Shown one piece after another: positions 1-6,385 of a stretch of 17,565 bases of DNA. The notes beneath the pieces were generated by a model. The model made no database searches and had not been told where the DNA came from. It worked only from the letters and a program-made list of their open reading frames with translations. This stretch comes from Treponema sp. (lineage in GTDB: Bacteria > Spirochaetota > Spirochaetia > Treponematales > Breznakiellaceae), in contig JAISEB010000070.1 in the NCBI GenBank assembly GCA_031264395.1, forward strand, positions 1-17,565. The letters are read 5' to 3'. Position numbers and translations under genes: made by a program. Positions within the stretch are counted from its first letter, which is position 1; the number at the start of each line of letters is the position of its first letter.

Positions 1-237
1 ATAATCACCAGACTGTGCTCCGGCTAAGGCGCTTGTATCTAAACCGATTTCTCGTATCTTTTCCCTGTCTAAACCGAGAGCATCTAAAATACTATCGGTC
101 GGGTCTCCGCCTGGGCCTGGAACTGGAACTGGAACTGGAATAGGGACTGGACTTGTTCCATTATCACAGGAAACAAACGCCAAACTCAATGCCAGCAAAC
201 CAACCAGCATTGCCAGAAAAATTGATTTCTTATTCAT
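1..237 (-). CDS. Putative lipoprotein, N-terminal part (C-terminus beyond the window)
   Basis: I do not recognise the family. The open frame runs leftward from ATG at 237 to the window edge, 79 codons with no stop. The N-terminus MNKKSIFLAML is a basic n-region, followed by a hydrophobic stretch and AFVSC-DNG, a loose lipobox with the lipidated Cys at residue 25, so the product is probably membrane-anchored and exported. After the Cys comes a Pro-Val linker (PIPVPVPVPGPG, about residues 31-42) encoded by a hexanucleotide repeat, then a helical-looking segment around residues 49-65 (SILDALGLDREKIREIG). An AAGAGG ribosome-binding site lies about 8 nt upstream of the ATG. The function is unknown; signal-anchor plus flexible linker is typical of surface lipoproteins. 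Confidence 0.75.
   Translation of the reverse strand, partial: MNKKSIFLAMLVGLLALSLAFVSCDNGTSPVPIPVPVPVPGPGGDPTDSILDALGLDREKIREIGLDTSALAGAQSGDY
118..141. repeat. Hexanucleotide tandem repeat (TGGAAC)3 plus TGGAAT
   Basis: Three perfect TGGAAC units and one variant sit in frame inside the leftward lipoprotein gene. On the coding strand they read as GTTCCA units encoding Val-Pro. Gain or loss of a unit would change linker length by two residues without a frameshift. Confidence 0.85.
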
Positions 238-551
238 AAAAAACCTCTTTACGGTGTTAATGTCCGCCGGCATATTTTAAAGTCTCATACGAAACTTTAT
301 TCACAATGAACGAGGCGATTTTAGGCGGAAATGGGGAAAATTGACAAAAAAGAGGAATTTTAGCTATCAGGTACTTGACACGCTGCTTTTTGCCTGAAGT
401 ATAATGTGAGCCGTATTCTGTTTTTATACTTGCTTTTGTCAAAAGCATGAAAATAGTGTAGCGGTTATGGAAAATTTATATAATACCCTGTTGCCTCCTG
501 TCTAAAAATCGTAAAAAGCCTTAAAATGCCTGTTGGAAACAAGGAACATGT
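238..551. other. Divergent intergenic region, A+T-rich
   Basis: This 314-bp gap separates the leftward lipoprotein gene from the rightward M15 peptidase gene. It is much richer in A+T than the coding DNA. It holds two rightward sigma70-like promoters in tandem (about 341-370 and 375-405), a small inverted repeat TGCTTTT-GTC-AAAAGCA near 431-447, and a further TATAAT at 479-484 without a good -35. I found no convincing leftward promoter and no gene; the leftward 63-codon frame at 257-448 has no recognisable features. Confidence 0.6.
375..405 (+). promoter_or_regulatory. Candidate sigma70 promoter for the M15 peptidase gene
   Basis: Perfect consensus hexamers TTGACA (375-380) and TATAAT (400-405) with a rather long 19-bp spacer. 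A second TTGACA at 341-346 with TATCAG at 365-370 (18-bp spacer) may be a tandem promoter. Transcription from here would give a leader of about 140 nt before the M15 start. Confidence 0.55.
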
Positions 552-1595
552 ATGCCGGTAACTATTTGTGCCCCCGCGGGGGGAACCGCCGGGAGGCGGC
601 GGAAAACGAAGCGCGCGGAACGTGCGCCCCGTATGCGGAAAGGCCCGGCCGCGGGAACATACGCGGCCCCTTTGCTTTTGCTTCTGGGCGCCGCCATTGT
701 TTCCTGCGGCGGCAGGCCCTCTGAGCGCGGGGAGCCCGTGAAAAGCGCGGAGGAGCGGACAGGCGCGGCGGCCGGGGATTCCGCCGAAGGAGGCGGGGAA
801 AGCGAAGGCGATCTTGCCGAAGCCATTGTCCGTCTTTCGGCCGGCGCGGCGGGAAACGCCGGAATCACGCAGGCCGGTTTTCCTGACCATCTGCGTCTTG
901 TCCTTGAAAAGGCGGAACTGCCCGGAGATCTTTCCCTTGATATACTTGCCGCCGCGTCGGAAAATCCCGCCTTCATTCTGGATTTCCTTTCCTGCCTCGA
1001 AGGCGATCCCTTTCTGCGAAGGCTGGTAGACAAACAGCATCCGCTGCCCCCTTATTACGAGCCGGACGACCTCGTTCCCCTGCGGCCGTCTTCCTACGAA
1101 ACAAGCCGGGGGGATCTGCGCCTCAGGCAGGAAGCCGCCGGGGCCCTTGAGGAAATGGCCGCTTCGGCGCGGGACGGCGGGGTTGTTCTTGTTGTTTCAT
1201 CGTCCTACCGTTCGTATGATTACCAGGCTGTGGTGTACGCAAGAAATGTACAGGAAATGGGGCAGGAAAACGCGGACAGGGAATCTTCACGGCCCGGCTT
1301 CAGCCAGCATCAGACGGGTTTCGCGGCGGACTTCGGGTCCATTACCGACGCCTTTGCCGAAACGGAAGCGGGCCTCTGGATGGCGGAGAACGCCGGACGC
1401 TTCGGCTGGTCCCTTTCCTTTCCTGCCGGTTACGAGGAAGTAACCGGCTACCGCTGGGAAAGCTGGCATTTCCGCTATGTGGGAAAGGAACTTGCCGCCT
1501 TTATTGACAACTATTTCGGCGGTATACAGCAGTACGCGCTCCGCTTCATACATGAGTGGGAAGCGGCGGAGCGGACAGTTTCTTCAGCTCCCTAG
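552..1595 (+). CDS. Lipoprotein M15 peptidase, VanY/D-alanyl-D-alanine carboxypeptidase type
   Basis: This is a predicted zinc peptidase that trims cell-wall stem peptides outside the cytoplasmic membrane. The M15B/VanY signature is complete: SQHQTGFAAD supplies zinc ligands H253 and D260, and ESWHFRYVG supplies the catalytic E303 and zinc ligand H306. The preceding SSSYRSYDYQ (about 216-225) is the usual substrate-loop motif. A hydrophobic stretch ends in AIVSC, giving a lipobox with Cys52, so the enzyme is probably membrane-anchored; residues 53-90 are a low-complexity Gly/Glu linker. ATG 552 has AAGGA about 6 nt upstream, but it gives a long basic n-region; ATG 633 (MRKGPAAG) would give a more usual signal peptide with a weaker ribosome site. 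The last 50 bp overlap the convergent MATE gene. Family assignment is firm; exact peptide specificity is not. Confidence 0.88.
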   Translation: MPVTICAPAGGTAGRRRKTKRAERAPRMRKGPAAGTYAAPLLLLLGAAIVSCGGRPSERGEPVKSAEERTGAAAGDSAEGGGESEGDLAEAIVRLSAGAAGNAGITQAGFPDHLRLVLEKAELPGDLSLDILAAASENPAFILDFLSCLEGDPFLRRLVDKQHPLPPYYEPDDLVPLRPSSYETSRGDLRLRQEAAGALEEMAASARDGGVVLVVSSSYRSYDYQAVVYARNVQEMGQENADRESSRPGFSQHQTGFAADFGSITDAFAETEAGLWMAENAGRFGWSLSFPAGYEEVTGYRWESWHFRYVGKELAAFIDNYFGGIQQYALRFIHEWEAAERTVSSAP

Positions 1596-2982
1596 CGATC
1601 ATGATCCCCGTCAAAATAAAGGAAAAACCGTCGGCTACAGGGGCGGCCGCCACTACTCCCCAGAGCCCCCATATGCGGCCAAAGATGAGCATGCAGGGAA
1701 TGAACGCTATGCACTGCCTTAAGGTAGTGAGGAATATCGACATTTTGGGCCTGCCTGTTACCACAAAAAAATTGGCCGACACTATCTGAAAACCGTTGAG
1801 GGGTAAAAGAAGCAGCATTACCCGCATGGCCCAGGGGGCAAAGCGGAGCAGGGCGGGACTGCCGGCAGGGGCAAAGGATTTTACCAGTTCAAGGGGAAAG
1901 ATTTCGCCGGCAAAAAAGCCGATAACGCAGATAATTGTTGCGGCGCTTATGGCCCAAAGGTAGGCCTGCCGCACACGCCTGTATTTTTTCGCCCCGTAAT
2001 TGTAGCCCAGTATGGGCTGGGCGCCCTGGTTGATCCCGAAGACAGGCATGAGGATCAGCATGGTTATGGAGCCGTTGATGTTCATCCCCGAAAGGGCAAT
2101 GTCCCCGCCGTTGCTGACTCCAAGGGCTTCCCTGCCGTACCAGCCCATGCTGGTGTTGTACAGAAGCTGAACGCCCGACATGATAAACTGCAGAAGAAAC
2201 TGGGCCGATCCAAATGTCATGATCTGCCATACAATGGAAAGGTCCGGCCTGAAACTTTCCCGCTGCAGTTTTATCACCGCCCGTTTGCTCAGGCTGAACG
2301 ACAGTATCCACACCGCCGACACAAGCTGCGAGATGATGGTTGCCCAGGCGGCTCCCTCGACGCCCCATTTGAAAATGAAAATAAAAACAGGATCGAGAAT
2401 TATGTTCATCCCCGCGCCCAGTATCATGCTGACCATGGTAACGGCGGGAAAGCCCTGCGCCCTCGTACAGTGGGAAAAACCAAAGCCTATCATCATGAAC
2501 ACGGTACCGTAGAGAATGATGCGGAAATACCGGCGCGCGTAATCCAGCGAGACACTGCCTTCCTGGGCGCCCAGAATCGAAAGAATGGGCTCAAGAAAGA
2601 CGAGCCCCAGGATCGTTACAAGAAGGCCCACTCCGGCAAGCAGGATGAGGCAGTGGTTCAGCGCGTTTTCCGCCTCGTTCCGCCTGCCCTGCCCAAGCCG
2701 CATGGAGATCATGTTGGCCGCGCCTATGCCGAAGAGCATGGCAAAGGCCATGCTTATGGTCATGAGGGGAAGAACAAGGGAAAGGCCGCCCAGAGCCATC
2801 TCGTCTACCCCGCGGCCCACAAAGAAGCGGTCCACCACATTGTACAGGGCGTTGACCAGCATTCCCGTAACAGCCGGAACGGAAAAGCGGATGAGCAGCC
2901 GGCTGATCTTTTCCGTACCAAGACGGCCGGCGGCGTCGGGCGTATCTTTTTTCAGGGACAGTGTACCGGATGCATCTGACAA
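1546..2982 (-). CDS. MATE family efflux transporter (MepA-like)
   Basis: This is an inner-membrane multidrug/toxin exporter of the MATE family, driven by a Na+ or H+ gradient. At 478 residues it has the usual family length, with about 12 hydrophobic segments in two six-helix halves. Typical motifs are FSVPAVTGMLVNALYNVVD with VGRGVDEMALGG near residues 33-66 and the second-half loop FGINQGAQPILGYNYGAKKY, the most conserved signature of the MepA/NorM group. The start is TTG at 2982, chosen because AAGGAG lies 6 nt upstream; the nearby leftward ATG at 2975 is out of frame. The gene appears monocistronic, and its stop lies inside the end of the convergent M15 gene. The exported compound cannot be told from sequence. 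Confidence 0.93.
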   Translation of the reverse strand: MSDASGTLSLKKDTPDAAGRLGTEKISRLLIRFSVPAVTGMLVNALYNVVDRFFVGRGVDEMALGGLSLVLPLMTISMAFAMLFGIGAANMISMRLGQGRRNEAENALNHCLILLAGVGLLVTILGLVFLEPILSILGAQEGSVSLDYARRYFRIILYGTVFMMIGFGFSHCTRAQGFPAVTMVSMILGAGMNIILDPVFIFIFKWGVEGAAWATIISQLVSAVWILSFSLSKRAVIKLQRESFRPDLSIVWQIMTFGSAQFLLQFIMSGVQLLYNTSMGWYGREALGVSNGGDIALSGMNINGSITMLILMPVFGINQGAQPILGYNYGAKKYRRVRQAYLWAISAATIICVIGFFAGEIFPLELVKSFAPAGSPALLRFAPWAMRVMLLLLPLNGFQIVSANFFVVTGRPKMSIFLTTLRQCIAFIPCMLIFGRIWGLWGVVAAAPVADGFSFILTGIMIARELKKLSAPPLPTHV

Positions 2983-3015
2983 GAGGAACTCCTTGAATCG
3001 TCCTGTGGCATGAAA

Positions 3016-3044
3016 ATACTACATTAAAGAAGCCGTCCGGACAA
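3016..3044 (-). promoter_or_regulatory. Candidate promoter of the MATE gene
   Basis: On the minus strand, TTGTCC (3044-3039) and TAGTAT (3021-3016) are separated by exactly 17 bp, about 35 bp before the TTG start. Each hexamer matches four of six consensus positions, so this is a modest prediction. Confidence 0.35.
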
Positions 3045-3229
3045 CATCCGGCTCCGGGGGCCTTAAAAGGGCCCGGCTCCGGGGCCAATCCGTTTTTTTC
3101 ATTTTCTTATAAAAAATATACTCATTTTTAACGATTCTGTGTTAAAATAATAAAGATTTTTGGCCCACATTCCGCCGGGTTGTGATAAAATGGCGGGAGA
3201 GGGGTAAATTTTAATCAAGGAGATGTGTT

Positions 3230-3874
3230 ATGAAAAGAATTGCTCTTTTTCTGACGGTTCTGGTCCTTGCCGCACCGGTTTTCACCCAGACAAACCTGCC
3301 CGAACACCGCTTTGTATCGGGGGACTGGAGCATTTCCGGCTCCCGAGTGTATCAAAATGACGCACGCGCAAGGCTTGCCAAGGTAAACATCCGCCTTCCG
3401 CAGAGTGGTTTCATGGTATACGAATTCGACGCCCGCTATGAGTCCGGCGCGGAAGACGGCCATGGCGGCTTCGGCCTGCATGTTTTTGCCGATTCCGTCA
3501 TTAACGCCCCCTCATGGGGAACCGGAAATTCCTATCTGCTCTGGCTCAATTACGACGAAAACCCCGTCAGCCGCTCTATTCCCCGGGGACTCAGCGCGCA
3601 GGTTTACCGCAGTCATACCAACACCTGGATGGATCTGGTTACAAGTATAGATCTCAACTCCTACGCCCCGCTTTTGACGCAGGAAAACCTGTCTTCCCCT
3701 GTTCCCTTTAGAATAGCCGTGGACAGCGCTACCGGAGAAGTAAGGGTCTATGATCCCGCCGACGCCGCCGGAGGCTACTACTTCTTCTACATTGACCGGA
3801 AAGACATTCCCCTCAAGGGAAACTGGGCGGCGCTGAGGACCAACGGAATCAGGCTTTCTTTCGCCATACCCTGA
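3230..3874 (+). CDS. Secreted beta-rich protein of unknown function (possible concanavalin-like fold)
   Basis: I do not recognise a named family. The 214-residue product begins with a clear signal peptide, MKRIALFLTVLVLAAPVFTQ, with likely cleavage near residue 19-20, so it is periplasmic or secreted. The mature part is dominated by alternating beta-strand patterns, with GDWSISGSRVYQND near 31-44 followed by MVYEFDARYESGAEDGHGGFGLHVFAD split around residues 62-88. That layout resembles LamG/concanavalin-like or DUF1080-type jelly-roll modules that bind carbohydrate; this is inference from pattern, not a confirmed match. There is no membrane anchor after the signal. ATG 3230 follows a strong AAGGAG 6 nt upstream. 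A possible extended -10 (TGTGATAAA, 3181-3189) lies upstream, and an intrinsic terminator follows 10 bp after the stop. Confidence 0.8.
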   Translation: MKRIALFLTVLVLAAPVFTQTNLPEHRFVSGDWSISGSRVYQNDARARLAKVNIRLPQSGFMVYEFDARYESGAEDGHGGFGLHVFADSVINAPSWGTGNSYLLWLNYDENPVSRSIPRGLSAQVYRSHTNTWMDLVTSIDLNSYAPLLTQENLSSPVPFRIAVDSATGEVRVYDPADAAGGYYFFYIDRKDIPLKGNWAALRTNGIRLSFAIP

Positions 3875-3884
3875 CGCCTTTTTG

Positions 3885-3916
3885 CTTCCGGCGGAAAATC
3901 CCCGCCGGAAGTTTTT
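3885..3916 (+). terminator. Intrinsic terminator after the secreted-protein gene
   Basis: A perfect 10-bp G+C-rich stem, CTTCCGGCGG (3885-3894) with CCGCCGGAAG (3902-3911), has a 7-nt loop and is followed directly by TTTTT (3912-3916). It should end the transcript of the secreted protein. The next gene starts only 18 bp later. Confidence 0.88.
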
Positions 3917-3933
3917 CCGGCAAGGGAAAAGTA

Positions 3934-4965
3934 ATGGAGAAAAAGGCGCAGAAAACCGCCGTTTACAACAGCATCCGCACAACCCTGGTCAATGCAAGAG
4001 AAAAAGCTTATACCGCCGTCAACTTTGCAATGGTAGAAGCCTATTGGGAAATAGGCCGTCAAATCATGGAAGCCCAAAATAACCAGAGGGCGGAATACGG
4101 GGCAGGGTTGATAAAATACCTCTCCGAACACTTAACTGATGAATTCGGCAAGGGTTTTGATGAAAGCAGTTTGCGGCGGATGCGGCAGTTTTATCAGACT
4201 TTTCCAATTCGTGCCGCAGTGCGGCACGAATTAAGCTGGACGCATTATCGCCTATTGATGAAGATTGACGATTCGTCCCGAAGGGAATTTTATTTGAATG
4301 AATGTGCCGAATGTAACTGGAGTTCCCGGCAGCTTGAACGGCAAATCACCACGTTTTATTACGAGCGGCTTTTGGCAACGCGAAAAGAAGGACGAGAGAC
4401 AGTCAAGAATGAAATTCAAAAAACGGAACCGAAAGCAGCCCCGGATTATATTCTGAAAGACCCCTATATTCTTGAATTTCTTGATCTTAAAGAAAACAAG
4501 ACTTACCACGAAAATGATCTGGAACAGGCTTTAATCGACAATTTACAGGAATTCCTTCTTGAACTGGGAAAGGGCTTTTCTTTTGTAGCCCGTCAAAGGC
4601 GCATAACCATAGACGGCGATCATTATTACATCGACCTTGTTTTCTACAATTATATTCTCAAATGTTTTGTGGTGATAGACCTGAAAACCGGCAAGCTGAC
4701 CTATCAGGATATAGGACAAATTGATTTTTATGTCCGTTATTTCGAGGAGAATATCAAGCAGCCTGATGACAATCCAACCATTGGCATTGTCCTTTGCTCA
4801 GAAAAGAACGATGCGATGGTAAAATATTCGGTACTTGCCGATAATAACCGCCTTTTTGCCTCGAAATATATGCTCTACCTCCCCACTGAGGAAGAACTCA
4901 AAAAAGAACTGGAACGTGAAAGACAGATCATCGAAAGCAGCTTAAGGGAAGGCGCCAGTGACTAA
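3934..4965 (+). CDS. DUF1016/YhcG-type PDDEXK nuclease domain protein
   Basis: This is a predicted DNA nuclease of the DUF1016 family, widespread and often found with mobile or defence genes; its biological role is not settled. Residues 10-145 match the N-terminal helical, winged-helix-like half (VEAYWEIGRQI, then LSWTHYRLLMKI). Residues 170-320 match the PDDEXK half: E197 in DLEQALIDNL, D234 in YYIDLVFYN, D249 and K251 in VVIDLKTGK, and Q262 in DIGQIDFYV. All expected catalytic positions are present and the 343-residue length is normal, so the gene looks intact. AAGGG precedes the ATG. Codon use is visibly richer in A+T than in neighbouring genes, suggesting transfer. No promoter fits in the 17 bp after the upstream terminator. 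No methylase or restriction partner lies alongside. Confidence 0.9.
   Translation: MEKKAQKTAVYNSIRTTLVNAREKAYTAVNFAMVEAYWEIGRQIMEAQNNQRAEYGAGLIKYLSEHLTDEFGKGFDESSLRRMRQFYQTFPIRAAVRHELSWTHYRLLMKIDDSSRREFYLNECAECNWSSRQLERQITTFYYERLLATRKEGRETVKNEIQKTEPKAAPDYILKDPYILEFLDLKENKTYHENDLEQALIDNLQEFLLELGKGFSFVARQRRITIDGDHYYIDLVFYNYILKCFVVIDLKTGKLTYQDIGQIDFYVRYFEENIKQPDDNPTIGIVLCSEKNDAMVKYSVLADNNRLFASKYMLYLPTEEELKKELERERQIIESSLREGASD
4206..4232. repeat. Perfect 27-bp palindrome inside the DUF1016 gene
   Basis: The arms AATTCGTGCCGC (4206-4217) and GCGGCACGAATT (4221-4232) are perfectly complementary around the 3-nt centre AGT. The palindrome is in frame and encodes IRAAVRHEL (residues 92-100), just before the conserved SWTHY motif. 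A stem this long could be a small palindromic element inserted in frame or an mRNA hairpin. Confidence 0.9.
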
Positions 4966-5102
4966 AGCAATAAACCAGTTCATCATCAATTTTATGCCTA
5001 ACCGGGCCAGAAGGCGGTGTTCATGCCGCCCGATAACATAAAACTCCGCAAGCAGTGAGCCGTTCCGGTTCAGGTTTCTCTTAAATCGAAGCCCAAAAGT
5101 AT

Positions 5103-5148
5103 TTTTTTCACCAAATTCCGTAAAAAATTGAATATACAGGTGAAAAAA
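5103..5148. promoter_or_regulatory. Inverted repeat upstream of mglB, candidate operator or promoter region
   Basis: Perfect 10-bp arms, TTTTTTCACC (5103-5112) and GGTGAAAAAA (5139-5148), are separated by 26 bp and end 43 bp before the mglB ATG. The spacer and following DNA are A+T-rich and hold TTGAAT (5128-5133) and TTATAG (5155-5160), but these are about 21 bp apart, so I cannot place the promoter firmly. The symmetry suggests a regulator site or a leader hairpin. Confidence 0.4.
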
Positions 5149-5191
5149 CCGGCATTATAGTAAATTTATCATATCCATTACGGAGGATTAT

Positions 5192-6274
5192 ATGAAGAAA
5201 TTGGTTTTGGCGTTACTCGTTCTTGTCATGACCTGTACGCTGGTTTTTGCCGGTCCCGGACAGGACAGCGGCAAGAGCGGATCGGTTCAGATAGCCCTGC
5301 TCATGCGGAACATAGACGAGCAGTTTCTGAAGGATTATTCGGAAAATGTGCGGAAACTGGCCGCCGAAAAGGGAGTGTCGCTCAATGTTCAGGACGCCCG
5401 CAGCGACGGCGCCACCCAGCTTACGCAGCTTCAGACCCTGCTTAACCAGGGGTACAAGTATTTCGTGATTGTTCCGGCCGTTTCGGAGCTTTCCGAGCAG
5501 ATGAACCAGCTTATCGCGGAACGCGGCGGCGCGGCGGCCTATTCGAACATTCAGCCCACGACCGACTCCCTCAAAACGGGGAAAACGTTCTTCTTTGCCT
5601 CGTCTCCCGAATTTGTGGGCGGCCGGTATCAGGGGCAGCTTATTGCCGACTATTTCGACAAAAACCCCGCAAAGGCTCCCAACAAGGCGCTCAACATGAT
5701 CCTCATCCTTGGGCAGCTGGGTCATCCGGCCCAGATCAACAGGGAAGCGGGCCTTCTTGCCGAACTCAAGACGAGGGGCTACACCGTTAATGTCGTCGCC
5801 AGGGATACGGCGAACTGGACTCCCGATCAGTCCCAGCAGAAGATGGACGCGTGGATTGCCGCCTACCGCGGACAGTTCAACGTGGTTGCCGCCCAGAACG
5901 ACGGCATGGCGCTGGGCGCGGTTGAATCCCTTATCCAGAACGGCTTCACCAAAAACGACGCCTCCGACGGCACCATCCTTACCGTGCCGGTGCTGGGCAT
6001 AGACGCCACGCAGGATGCGATTAACTCAATGAAGGAAAACAAGCTGTACGCCACGGTTCTGCAGGACGCGATTGGACAGTCTTCCGCGGCCTTCGACGTG
6101 ATTCATCAGGTCGCCGCCGGGACTTACAAGGCCGGCAATCCCGCGGGCGGAACTCCCGCGGCGACGGCAACCATTGACGAGGCTCCGGCGAACGATCCGT
6201 CCGTCATCGGGCAGTGCTACCTTGTGCCCTTTGTTCCTGTTGACAAGAATTCAAACTATTACAAGACACACTGA
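5192..6274 (+). CDS. mglB: MglB-like sugar-binding protein of an ABC transporter
   Basis: This is the exported sugar receptor of the MglBAC importer. It has a signal peptide (MKKLVLALLVLVMTCTLVFA, cleavage about residue 20) followed by a type I periplasmic-binding fold. Segments matching E. coli MglB as I recall it include LGHPAQINREAG, DTANWTPDQSQQKMDAW, AQNDGMALGAVESL and PVLGIDATQDAI. Likely ligand contacts kept are F45, N119, H178, R184, W209, N236 and D271. Three differ: E43 for Asp, A180 for Asp and Q291 for Asn, so the preferred sugar may not be D-galactose or D-glucose. ATG 5192 follows GGAGG. It is the first gene of a five-gene operon, separated from mglA by two hairpins, which would favour higher binding-protein output. 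Family is firm; substrate is uncertain. Confidence 0.88.
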   Translation: MKKLVLALLVLVMTCTLVFAGPGQDSGKSGSVQIALLMRNIDEQFLKDYSENVRKLAAEKGVSLNVQDARSDGATQLTQLQTLLNQGYKYFVIVPAVSELSEQMNQLIAERGGAAAYSNIQPTTDSLKTGKTFFFASSPEFVGGRYQGQLIADYFDKNPAKAPNKALNMILILGQLGHPAQINREAGLLAELKTRGYTVNVVARDTANWTPDQSQQKMDAWIAAYRGQFNVVAAQNDGMALGAVESLIQNGFTKNDASDGTILTVPVLGIDATQDAINSMKENKLYATVLQDAIGQSSAAFDVIHQVAAGTYKAGNPAGGTPAATATIDEAPANDPSVIGQCYLVPFVPVDKNSNYYKTH

Positions 6275-6294
6275 CACCAAAAACGTATTCAGGC

Positions 6295-6369
6295 GGAAAG
6301 GCGGCCTCCGGGGCGCCTTTCCCCGTTTTACGGCAATTTTTCGAAACCTTCCGGCGGCCGGCCGGAAGG
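6295..6369 (+). promoter_or_regulatory. Two tandem hairpins between mglB and mglA
   Basis: Hairpin 1 pairs GGAAAGGCG (6295-6303) with CGCCTTTCC (6314-6322); hairpin 2 pairs CCTTCCGGC (6347-6355) with GCCGGAAGG (6361-6369). Both have perfect 9-bp stems. Short T-runs follow the first (6326-6329 and 6337-6341), so it may be a leaky terminator or mRNA stabiliser that lets mglB be made in excess over mglA and mglC. The mglA ribosome site (CGGAG) lies just after hairpin 2. Confidence 0.6.
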
Positions 6370-6385
6370 CCCAAACGGAGCGGCA

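Noticed and set aside
257..448. Leftward 63-codon frame in the first intergenic region
   Set aside because: No ribosome site, no recognisable motif, and it lies across the promoter region of the M15 gene.
465..1040. Long leftward frames opposite the first M15 gene
   Set aside because: Low-complexity, Arg/Ala/Pro-rich translations typical of shadows in G+C-rich genes; the rightward frame has the zinc motifs.
3045..3100. Duplicated CCGGCTCCGGGG and a GGCCC/GGGCC hairpin followed by T7
   Set aside because: It resembles a rightward terminator, but no rightward gene ends nearby; it may be chance in the MATE gene leader.
4996..5030. GGCGG/CCGCC hairpin after the DUF1016 gene
   Set aside because: Only a 5-bp stem and no T-run, so it is too weak to call a terminator.
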